Source: CAYNYM01 sp049366815
Lineage (GTDB): Bacteria; Desulfobacterota; DSM-4660; Desulfatiglandales; HGW-15
DNA length: 14,629 nt
Direction: 5' to 3'
Assembly: GCA_049366815.1 (NCBI GenBank)
Contig: JBMNCO010000106.1
Span: 1 to 14,629, forward strand
The stretch's first letter is position 1. Each line of letters begins with the position of its first letter. The notes beneath the pieces are model-generated. The model saw only the letters and a program-made list of their open reading frames with translations. It was not told the DNA's origin and made no database searches. Shown here one piece after another: positions 1 to 6,205 of this stretch. A program made the translations under genes and the position numbers.

Positions 1-38
1 CCTGATTTAACACTATCCCGTGCAAAAAATAGACTTGT

Positions 39-57
39 TTTGGACACCAATGATCCC
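39..57. repeat. Short dispersed repeat, copy 1
   Basis: The plus strand reads TTTGGACACC, A, ATG, ATCCC. Nearly the same string recurs at 13989-14008 with one substitution and one inserted G. It lies just downstream of the acyl-CoA synthetase stop, in 81 bases with no other recognisable feature. It could be part of a dispersed intergenic element or a chance match. Confidence 0.35.
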
Positions 58-81
58 GTCCCTCATTGAATCAAGTGATGC

Positions 82-1665
82 TCAGGCCAGCTTTTTAAAG
101 GCCTCCCTGCGCCCCGTATACTTCTCACGCATTTGCGGTTTCATGAGTTTCCCGGTTGGGTTTCGCATAACCTGATCAAAGACGATTTTTCGGGGCCATT
201 TGTATTTGGCCAACTGAGTTGTTTTGCAGAACTCGAAGAGTTCTTCTTCGGTCATGGTTTCCCCTTGTTTGAGCTGAATGATGGCCATCACGACCTCTAC
301 GAGTCGTTCATCGGGATACCCTATGCAGGCCACGTCATCGATCTTGGGGCTTTCCATGAGCGTGTCTTCAATCTCCACAGGGAAGATATTCTCACCACCG
401 CTGGTAATCATATCCTTTTTGCGGTCTACGACGTAGAAGAATCCCTCCTCATCCTTCTGGAGGAGATCTCCTGTATAGAGCCATCCGTCTTTCAAGGTCT
501 GGGCCGTCATTTCGGGATTATTGAAATATCCTTTCATCATCCTTGGGGTGTTAAAGACGAGTTCGCCCACCTCTCCGGGTTGCACTTCGTTGCCCTGGAA
601 ATCGACAATTTTTCCCTCCACGCCAAAGGTGGGTTTTCCGATCGAGCCGGGCTTCCGAAGGACGTCTTCAGGATAGAGGTTGAAGGTGCCGCCTCCCCCG
701 CCTTCGGTGATGCCATATATGTTTGAAACCTTGCAGGGCAGCGTTTCCACCAGCTTTTTCATGACATCGAAAGGAACCGGTTGAGCACCGATCTCCATGT
801 ACCGCCAACTCGATAGATCGTAGTTAGAAAGATTGAGATTGCCCTTTTCGATGGCATTCAGGATGGCCACAGCAATGGGAACGACAAAAAGGACATCCGT
901 AGCCTTCTCTTCGGCCAGGGCCTCTATGATCCATTTGGGATCCTGGATCTCTCTAAGAATGGTACCGGTGGCCCCTGTGGCATAAAAGGGTGCCCAGAGG
1001 AACAGGGTGCCGCTGTGGTAGAGAGGTAGGAAGAAGACGTAATTGTCATTCTTTTCCACAAAGTAACTCATGCCGTTGCCGATCGCCGTGTTGTTCAGGG
1101 AATAGTGGGTATGCAGCACGGGTTTGGGCTTCCCCGTGGTCCCTGAGGTGAACATCATCGCCAGGTCGTGCTGGTCGTCCACGGCAACCAGGGCCTCAGA
1201 GGTGTCGGGATAGGCGGCGATGCTCTTGTAGTCGATCATGTCCCCGGGCACCTCTTCACCGACACAGATATATTTTTTCACCGACTTAAGATCCTTTTGT
1301 ACAGGCTGGACGACCGGAAGAAATTCGGATCCAATCATAAATGCCATGGGATTGCACACTTCCGCCGCATAAAGGATATCGGGGCCCACAAATCTGAAAT
1401 TAAGGGGCACGGCGACTGCACCCAGCTTGATGATGCCGTAATAGGTGATCAACCATTCGAGACTGTTGTTCTGGAGGTGCATCACATAGTCGCCGTCTTT
1501 GATGCCGAGTTCCTTAGAGAGGTAATTTGAGACCTTGTTAATTCCATCGTTGAACTGTTTCCACGTCAGAGTCCGCCTCAGGTTCTTCGAAGGAGTCCGT
1601 TCGATCAGGCAGATTTTGTCCGGCAAGTGGCGAGCGTGAAGTGTAGCGTATTTTGCGTAATTCAT
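82..1665 (-). CDS. AMP-dependent acyl-CoA synthetase/ligase (TRAP-operon copy)
   Basis: This 527-residue cytosolic enzyme of the ANL superfamily should activate a carboxylic acid with ATP, through an acyl-adenylate, to its CoA thioester. Visible motifs are the phosphate-binding loop TSGTTGKPK (173-181), YGITE (317-321), TGD (398-400), DRKKDMITSGGEN (414-426) and the C-terminal PTGK with catalytic Lys506. The length fits a medium/long-chain or aromatic acyl-CoA ligase. Two oddities stand out: the Gly usually following PK in the loop is Pro182, and YGITE runs into five glycines (322-326). The ATG is preceded by AAGGAGG at 9 bases spacing. It lies 83 bases after dctM on the same strand and is probably the last gene of the TRAP operon, so its substrate is probably the imported acid. 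The family call is secure; the substrate is unknown. Confidence 0.93.
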   Translation of the reverse strand: MNYAKYATLHARHLPDKICLIERTPSKNLRRTLTWKQFNDGINKVSNYLSKELGIKDGDYVMHLQNNSLEWLITYYGIIKLGAVAVPLNFRFVGPDILYAAEVCNPMAFMIGSEFLPVVQPVQKDLKSVKKYICVGEEVPGDMIDYKSIAAYPDTSEALVAVDDQHDLAMMFTSGTTGKPKPVLHTHYSLNNTAIGNGMSYFVEKNDNYVFFLPLYHSGTLFLWAPFYATGATGTILREIQDPKWIIEALAEEKATDVLFVVPIAVAILNAIEKGNLNLSNYDLSSWRYMEIGAQPVPFDVMKKLVETLPCKVSNIYGITEGGGGGTFNLYPEDVLRKPGSIGKPTFGVEGKIVDFQGNEVQPGEVGELVFNTPRMMKGYFNNPEMTAQTLKDGWLYTGDLLQKDEEGFFYVVDRKKDMITSGGENIFPVEIEDTLMESPKIDDVACIGYPDERLVEVVMAIIQLKQGETMTEEELFEFCKTTQLAKYKWPRKIVFDQVMRNPTGKLMKPQMREKYTGRREAFKKLA

Positions 1666-1748
1666 AGCGTCAATCCTCCTTGCTTCTCAAAACAATGGGG
1701 TTAGCATATCAAACAGGTGATTACCGTAAAACCTTGTCCCAAAGACCA

Positions 1749-3044
1749 CTATTTCACAAAGCCAAGAACTTTTGGCAGCCACAGCGTTAAACCTGGCATG
1801 TAAGTGATGACGCCCAGGACCGCATACTGTATGATGAGAAAAGGAATGACAGCCTTTGAGACATAGATGAGATTTTTATTCGCCATCGCCCCGGTGATAT
1901 AAAGGCTGACCCCCATTGGCGGCGTGCAATAGGCGATGGCCAGATTGACTGTCATAATCAGGCCGAAGTGCATGGGATCGATCCCAAAGGGCCCCAGCAT
2001 GGGAAGAAAGACCGGGCCGATGATGAGTGTGGCGGAGATGATATCCATAAACATCCCGACAACGATAAGGAGCAAATTGATGACCAGCAGAAATACAATA
2101 GGAGATTGTATGCTGCCCACAACCGCTTCCGTGATCTTTGCCGGTATGGCCTCCAGAGTCAGGTAAAGGCCGAAAGAGGTCGCCCCTGCCACGATAATCA
2201 GGAGGGTCGCGGACGTCACCGCGGAGCTTACGGTAATCCGCTTGACGTCCCTCAGCTTGATCGACTTGTGGATAAACAACTCCACGATAAACGCATAAAT
2301 ACAGGCCACGACCGCTGCCTCGTTGGCAGTAAACACTCCTGAAAAAATCCCTCCAAATATGATGACCGGCAGCATGAGCGACCAGAAACTCTCCTTCAGA
2401 ATCTTGAAGACCTCTTTGCCGGACGGAACGGGCGGTCTTACGAAATCGGTTCTTTTTCGGTGCAGTAAGTAGGAATAGACGCATACACCGATCATGATCA
2501 GAATCCCGGGCAAGAACCCTGTCAAAAAAAGTCCCTCAAGGGACACATTGCTGATCATAGAGTAGAGGATCATCCCGATGCTCGGGGGAATAATGACCCC
2601 TAGGTTTGGAGATGTCGTCATGACCCCAAGGGTGTAGTTCTCCCGGTATCCGCTTTCCAGGAGCGCTGGAATCATAAAACCCCCAAGAGCCACCACGGTG
2701 GCAACGGTGGATCCGGAGATCGCCCCGAAAAGTCCGCACCCGAGTACGCCTGCCATACCAAGGCCGCCCGGCAACCAGCTCACCAAGACATTGGCGACCT
2801 TGATCAGCTTGTCTACAATTGATCCGGCGGTCATGATATTGCCGCAGAGGATGAAATAAAGGACAACCACCAGGGCAAACTTGTCCATACTTCGAAAAAG
2901 GCTCTGGGCCAGGAGAAGCAGAGGGAGGTCTGTATAAAGGAGGAAACCCAAGACCGCGGTGAAGAAAAGACACATGAACACAGGTACCAGGGCGGCCATA
3001 CATCCAATCAATATGAGCATAATAATGAGATGGCTCAGTTCCAT
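1749..3044 (-). CDS. dctM: TRAP transporter large permease (DctM family)
   Basis: This 431-residue, very hydrophobic inner-membrane protein is built of about a dozen membrane segments. It forms the transport channel of a tripartite ATP-independent periplasmic transporter, which uses an ion gradient rather than ATP to import organic acids. DctM hallmarks are GAISGSTVAT (107-116), GVIIPPSI (149-156) in the first half, and a later AYCTPPMGVSLY segment, matching the internally repeated architecture of the family. The length is typical. The start ATG has a GAGGT ribosome site a few bases upstream. It follows dctQ by 51 bases and precedes an acyl-CoA synthetase. The family call is secure; the ligand is set by DctP and unknown. 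Confidence 0.95.
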   Translation of the reverse strand: MELSHLIIMLILIGCMAALVPVFMCLFFTAVLGFLLYTDLPLLLLAQSLFRSMDKFALVVVLYFILCGNIMTAGSIVDKLIKVANVLVSWLPGGLGMAGVLGCGLFGAISGSTVATVVALGGFMIPALLESGYRENYTLGVMTTSPNLGVIIPPSIGMILYSMISNVSLEGLFLTGFLPGILIMIGVCVYSYLLHRKRTDFVRPPVPSGKEVFKILKESFWSLMLPVIIFGGIFSGVFTANEAAVVACIYAFIVELFIHKSIKLRDVKRITVSSAVTSATLLIIVAGATSFGLYLTLEAIPAKITEAVVGSIQSPIVFLLVINLLLIVVGMFMDIISATLIIGPVFLPMLGPFGIDPMHFGLIMTVNLAIAYCTPPMGVSLYITGAMANKNLIYVSKAVIPFLIIQYAVLGVITYMPGLTLWLPKVLGFVK

Positions 3045-3095
3045 ATCAACCTCATATCCAGATCTTTATGGGTGAATGTCTCATACACTGAACGC

Positions 3096-3599
3096 CTAAG
3101 CAGGTTCGCTTCCAGCTCGCAGTTCCTTGATATCCATATGAATCACCTGCAGGGTGCGGATGAACATCATGACGCCCATTGTGGGCAATATGGCGTACAA
3201 CCATACGAGCGGGATTTCCATAATAATGGTTTTCTGGTGGGTCGCTGATTGAAGGACGGCCATTTTCCACCCGTAATAAGCCATCATGGCAGCAAATATG
3301 AGGGTTACAATATTGCTGAAAAAAGTGAGAGGGGTTTTCAAAACGGGAACGATCTGCACAAGGGCGTCGATCTTTATCATGGATCGCGCCTTGATCGCAG
3401 CGCTGCAGCCGATAAAAGTGGTCAGGATGATGACTTCCCTGACCAGTTCCTCGGACCAGGCCAATGAATAGTTGAACCCGTACCTCAAGACCACATTGAC
3501 GAACAAAGCAATAAGGGCCGCCATAGTCGATATAAAAAGGACCCATTCCTCTATGAAACCCAGCACCTTGTCAAAGAAGTCGGAAACCTTCAGTAGCAT
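3096..3599 (-). CDS. dctQ: TRAP transporter small permease (DctQ family)
   Basis: This 167-residue integral membrane protein is the small permease that pairs with DctM and helps dock the binding protein. About four hydrophobic segments are visible, and the conserved WSEE signature falls at 48-51 after an Asn-Val-Val-Leu-Arg-Tyr stretch, as usual in DctQ. Length is typical. The ATG at 3597-3599 is preceded by a GAGGG site about 9-10 bases upstream. A terminator-like hairpin lies 20 bases upstream, between dctP and dctQ, so expression probably depends on read-through from dctP unless an unseen internal promoter exists. Confidence 0.92.
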   Translation of the reverse strand: MLLKVSDFFDKVLGFIEEWVLFISTMAALIALFVNVVLRYGFNYSLAWSEELVREVIILTTFIGCSAAIKARSMIKIDALVQIVPVLKTPLTFFSNIVTLIFAAMMAYYGWKMAVLQSATHQKTIIMEIPLVWLYAILPTMGVMMFIRTLQVIHMDIKELRAGSEPA

Positions 3600-3618
3600 A
3601 ATAGTCTGCCCTCATTCT

Positions 3619-3657
3619 AAAAAAAGCGGAGAGGACGAGTGACCACCCCTCTCCGCT
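3619..3657 (-). terminator. Intrinsic terminator/attenuator between dctP and dctQ
   Basis: A perfect 10-bp inverted repeat, AGCGGAGAGG (3625-3634) with CCTCTCCGCT (3648-3657), has a 13-base loop. On the minus strand it is followed directly by seven Ts (plus-strand A-run 3619-3625). It lies 13 bases beyond the dctP stop and 20 bases before the dctQ start. Because the permease genes follow in the same direction, it likely acts as a partial terminator that gives more DctP than DctQM. Confidence 0.85.
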
Positions 3658-3670
3658 GTGTTTTAAGGTC

Positions 3671-4750
3671 TTAAGGTTTATACCCCATGTAATCCTGGAC
3701 CTCTTTGAGGTAGTTGGTTGGACGGTACTTGTCTCCCTTACCGAGTTTGTTGATTTCAGATGCAAAGTTCTGATGGACCTTGTCGCTCAGCGCTTGGAGT
3801 CCTGCCATTTCATCGTCGGGCAGTTGAAGGAAGGTCACGCCGTTTTCCTTGGCATCGGCAATCTGAGCCTCTTCCAGTGCCTCCCCTTTGGGTCGACTGT
3901 TCGTGCAGACTTCGTTGACCGTGTCCACGAAGATTTTCTGGAAATCCTTTGGTAATTTGTTGAACCAGGCCTTATTGAAGATCCAGATAAAAAGCCCCTG
4001 GGCATAATTGATCTGGGTGAAATACTTACACTGTTCAAATTTCTTCGTGATGTTACAGACGATGAGTGTATGATCCAGCGCTTCAATAACGCCCTGTTTC
4101 AGGGCCACAGGGACATCGGGCCAGGGCATGACCACCGGATTGACTCCCCATGCTTCGTAGGACAGTTTGTTTACGGCAGCCTCACCGATCCGGATTTTCA
4201 CCCTTCTTAAATCATCAATCGTCCTGATGGGTACTTTGGAGGCCCAACCATAATTACCATAGGTCGTAATATTAATGCCCATGATACCCTGATGGTCCAT
4301 AGCCATCATGAAATGATCGAAAAGATTTCCGCTATCGATGAATTTCTCTAATTTGTCAAAGGAATTGATCAGAAAAGGCAGGTTGACGACTCCGAATCGG
4401 GGACCCAGGTTTGTGGCGGCGATGGAGCTTACAGCCATACCCTGGATACCGCCCATCTGCAATTGATTAAGCACCTCAACCTCGCCCCCTAACATGGAAA
4501 AGGGCTTGAAGTCGAAATAAATCTGCCCGCCGGTCCGCTCCCACAAGAGGTCTCGCATAGCGAACCCCGCGAAGCCGTCAAGCAAAGGATGGGAAACGTT
4601 AGACACAATACATTTGTATTTTGCTTTGGAAGGGTCAAATTTTGGTTTCCATTTAGCCAGCGGGTCCTCTTGTGCGAACGCAAAATTGCATGCCAGGACA
4701 ACCCCAATGAGACAAAACAACACGGAAGTAATTACCCTTTTCCTGTCCAC
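3671..4750 (-). CDS. dctP: TRAP transporter periplasmic solute-binding protein (DctP family)
   Basis: This 359-residue extracytoplasmic receptor captures the organic acid and delivers it to DctQM. The N-terminus is a signal peptide: basic MDRKR, a hydrophobic core to about residue 20, and a likely signal peptidase I site after AFA (24-26). Cys21 also makes a weak lipobox, so a lipoprotein is a less likely alternative. The mature part has the DctP pattern, including VKIRIGE with Arg187 at the usual carboxylate-binding arginine position and VALKQGVIEALDHT (215-228). The start is GTG at 4750, chosen because AAAGGAG lies 6 bases upstream; the overlapping ATG at 4752 is out of frame. First gene of dctPQM-acyl-CoA synthetase. 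The ligand is unknown, but a CoA ligase at the operon end suggests a monocarboxylate or aromatic acid rather than a C4-dicarboxylate. Confidence 0.94.
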   Translation of the reverse strand: MDRKRVITSVLFCLIGVVLACNFAFAQEDPLAKWKPKFDPSKAKYKCIVSNVSHPLLDGFAGFAMRDLLWERTGGQIYFDFKPFSMLGGEVEVLNQLQMGGIQGMAVSSIAATNLGPRFGVVNLPFLINSFDKLEKFIDSGNLFDHFMMAMDHQGIMGINITTYGNYGWASKVPIRTIDDLRRVKIRIGEAAVNKLSYEAWGVNPVVMPWPDVPVALKQGVIEALDHTLIVCNITKKFEQCKYFTQINYAQGLFIWIFNKAWFNKLPKDFQKIFVDTVNEVCTNSRPKGEALEEAQIADAKENGVTFLQLPDDEMAGLQALSDKVHQNFASEINKLGKGDKYRPTNYLKEVQDYMGYKP

Positions 4751-4828
4751 ATTCGACTCCTTTCTATGTTCGGCAAAGGTTTACAAAATAAAATCCCTCC
4801 CTTCTTTCACTTCTGTTAACCCATTTTG

Positions 4829-4857
4829 ATTGGACCAAAATTTTATCTTTTTGTCAA
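4829..4857 (-). promoter_or_regulatory. Candidate sigma-70 promoter for the TRAP operon
   Basis: On the minus strand a perfect -35 box TTGACA (4852-4857) is followed after 17 bases by TCCAAT (4829-4834), which matches four of six -10 positions. Transcription would begin near 4822, giving a leader of about 70 bases before dctP. The surrounding DNA is AT-rich. The -10 box is imperfect, so this is a candidate only. Confidence 0.45.
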
Positions 4858-5174
4858 CAAACAAACACGCAAAAAACTGTAGTTTAGCTATCTATTTGAA
4901 TGTGCTTATGGGTTGGCCTCAAGGGCGTTTCTTGGAAAAGTCCCTTTCTATGTTAAGGCTGAAAATTTATCCAGGACATGATTCAAAACGACATATTGGG
5001 CCGTTCGCCATCAATTGGATCGACGCGATGGGGCGAACGGATATGACCCCACGGGGTTTACGGCCTTTGGACGTCCGAGCCTGCATTTTCATATGGATCG
5101 CTGCTAGAGGGAATGTGTTGTGAATCGCACGCCAAAATGAGACAAATCCTTTCAGGTCCTGCGATCCCTCGGGA
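4858..5174. other. Intergenic region upstream of the TRAP operon, with inverted repeats
   Basis: About 320 bases without a credible gene lie between the response regulator stop and the dctP promoter. The part nearest the promoter is AT-rich. The middle holds a perfect 9-bp inverted repeat, CCGTTCGCC (5001-5009) with GGCGAACGG (5032-5040), and right after it ACCCC/GGGGT (5046-5050, 5053-5057). Neither is followed by a T-run on either strand, so they are not standard intrinsic terminators. Open frames here lack ribosome sites and family resemblance. Confidence 0.6.
5001..5040. repeat. Perfect 9-bp inverted repeat (hairpin or operator)
   Basis: CCGTTCGCC at 5001-5009 and GGCGAACGG at 5032-5040 are perfect reverse complements around a 22-base interior. 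The pairing can extend inward by ATC/GAT after a two-base bulge. It lies about 135 bases beyond the response regulator stop and about 145 bases upstream of the dctP -35 box. With no U-tract, a regulatory site or RNA structure is more likely than a terminator. Confidence 0.5.
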
Positions 5175-5732
5175 CTAGATGCCTTTGGAAAGCACCTTCT
5201 CATCGTGGGCCAGACGGCTTTGTATCCCTTTGCCGATAAGATAGGTGCGGCTGAATTCAGACCAGAAGTCCTTGTCTTTCTCCTTCCATGACGGCCCGAA
5301 TCTCTTTTCAAAAAAATCTCCGAGTTTATCAAAGAGGAGTTTCCATGTGGGCAGGCCGGCGTCATGGGCGGCCAAGATTTCTTCCAGAATCTGGTCGATT
5401 TCACCAAGCTTTTCTTTGGGCAGATAGGAAATGGCACCCAGGCGAATGGAGGCTATCAGGGCATCAGCACTCAGGCCGTGGGCTGTCAGCATTACGGTGG
5501 GAAAACCCCGCTCCACGCTCTTTTCCAGGAGTTTCAGTCCATCAACCCCCATGATATCCAGGATAACGAGGTCATACTTGTTTTGGCCGATCTTTTCCAA
5601 TGCCGTTTTGTAGTCCTGCGCTATGTCAACGCGAGCCATATGCAGGGTCTCTTCGATCGTGTCCAGAATGTCTACTTCGTCGTCAACCGCCAGAATCTTC
5701 TTTCCTTCCAGGTAGGATTTTTCCGTCGTCAT
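5175..5732 (-). CDS. Solo response regulator: receiver domain plus unrecognised C-terminal extension
   Basis: This 185-residue cytosolic protein begins with a CheY-like receiver domain (about 12-125). The phosphorylation pocket is complete: acidic pair Asp17-Asp18 in VDDEVD, acceptor Asp59 in DLVILD, Thr83 in MLTA, and Lys106 in YLPKE. No helix-turn-helix, HD, GGDEF or ATPase output domain follows. Residues about 129-165 instead form a short aromatic, charged segment with Trp130, Trp149 and Trp157 and several Phe, which I cannot assign to a known output domain. The ATG has AAGGAGG 7 bases upstream. It stands alone, with its own consensus promoter; the TRAP operon lies downstream and the catabolic operon terminates upstream. 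It probably signals by protein contact, perhaps to a kinase or sigma-54 activator elsewhere. The receiver call is secure; the output is unknown. Confidence 0.9.
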   Translation of the reverse strand: MTTEKSYLEGKKILAVDDEVDILDTIEETLHMARVDIAQDYKTALEKIGQNKYDLVILDIMGVDGLKLLEKSVERGFPTVMLTAHGLSADALIASIRLGAISYLPKEKLGEIDQILEEILAAHDAGLPTWKLLFDKLGDFFEKRFGPSWKEKDKDFWSEFSRTYLIGKGIQSRLAHDEKVLSKGI

Positions 5733-5852
5733 GGGGCACCCTCCTTTTCTGGTGCGAAAACGTGATGTTTACATGACCATCAAAAACCGAAGCAAAAGGG
5801 CTTTTTTTCTAAAAGGCATTGTATTGTATAAACATTTGATAGCTTTTAGCTG

Positions 5853-5881
5853 ATTATATGGGGGCCGCGGTGATCTGTCAA
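5853..5881 (-). promoter_or_regulatory. Perfect-consensus sigma-70 promoter upstream of the response regulator
   Basis: On the minus strand TTGACA (5876-5881) and TATAAT (5853-5858) are separated by exactly 17 bases, the full housekeeping consensus. The start site would be near 5846, leaving about 113 bases of leader before the response regulator ATG at 5732. A small AGCT-AAA-AGCT hairpin lies just downstream of the -10 box. Confidence 0.75.
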
Positions 5882-6131
5882 GATATGATGTGGGCGTATG
5901 CAGGCCTTCTCCGTACCAAGTTGGGTAAGTCCCTGTGATGCGCTCGGGAAAGCAAGGGGCAGCCATCACGAAAACCTGTCCGGAAAACCGCTTCTCATGT
6001 CGTATGCCTGTAAAAGGCCCGCCATGTTTAATCAGATCCCCGGCCGGTCCTTCGAGTAGCTGCCCGACTGGCCTCCTGTAAAAACCTGTGTGACCTGGAC
6101 CTATGCCCGGCGTCGTGTCTCATATTTTGAT
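5882..6131. other. Intergenic region between the two minus-strand units
   Basis: About 250 bases with no gene I can support lie between the thiolase terminator and the response regulator promoter. A hairpin is possible from GTGATG (5935-5940) with CATCAC (5964-5969), extended inside by GCT/AGC. The string AAAACCTGT appears twice (near 5971 and 6080). An open frame over 5769-5969 runs through the promoter and has no ribosome site. The region may be decayed DNA; I see no transposase, RNA gene or attachment site. Confidence 0.55.
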
Positions 6132-6161
6132 AAAAAAACCGTTCCCATCGCGGGGAACGGT
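6132..6161 (-). terminator. Strong intrinsic terminator of the dehydrogenase-ligase-thiolase operon
   Basis: A perfect 9-bp stem, ACCGTTCCC (6138-6146) with GGGAACGGT (6153-6161), has a 6-base loop. On the minus strand it is followed by a run of seven Ts (plus-strand A-run 6132-6138). It lies about 45 bases past the thiolase stop and closes the operon. Confidence 0.93.
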
Positions 6162-6171
6162 CAATGATCGT

Positions 6172-6195
6172 AAAAAAGCGGGCTGTAGCTCAGCC
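6172..6195 (-). terminator. Weaker intrinsic terminator just after the thiolase gene
   Basis: On the minus strand GGCTG (plus 6191-6195), loop AGCTA, and CAGCC (plus 6181-6185) form a 5-bp stem. CGC and then six Ts follow (plus-strand A-run 6172-6177). It starts about 10 bases beyond the thiolase stop and precedes the stronger terminator, making a tandem pair. The short stem makes it less certain. The same bases resemble the 5' part of a tRNA. Confidence 0.5.
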
Positions 6196-6205
6196 GGTTG
6201 ATCAA

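Noticed and set aside
4830..5123. 97-codon plus-strand frame
   Set aside because: Overlaps the candidate TRAP promoter and the inverted repeat, with no ribosome site or domain.
4967..5437. 156-codon minus-strand frame overlapping the response regulator end
   Set aside because: Mostly an out-of-frame shadow of the receiver gene with low-complexity basic sequence.
5769..5969. 66-codon minus-strand frame in the intergenic region
   Set aside because: It spans the consensus promoter, lacks a ribosome site and has no recognised homology; possibly decayed DNA.
6179..6203. A functional tRNA gene
   Set aside because: Only the 5' acceptor and D-arm part is tRNA-like. No anticodon or T arm follows before the thiolase coding region, and the bases also form a terminator stem.
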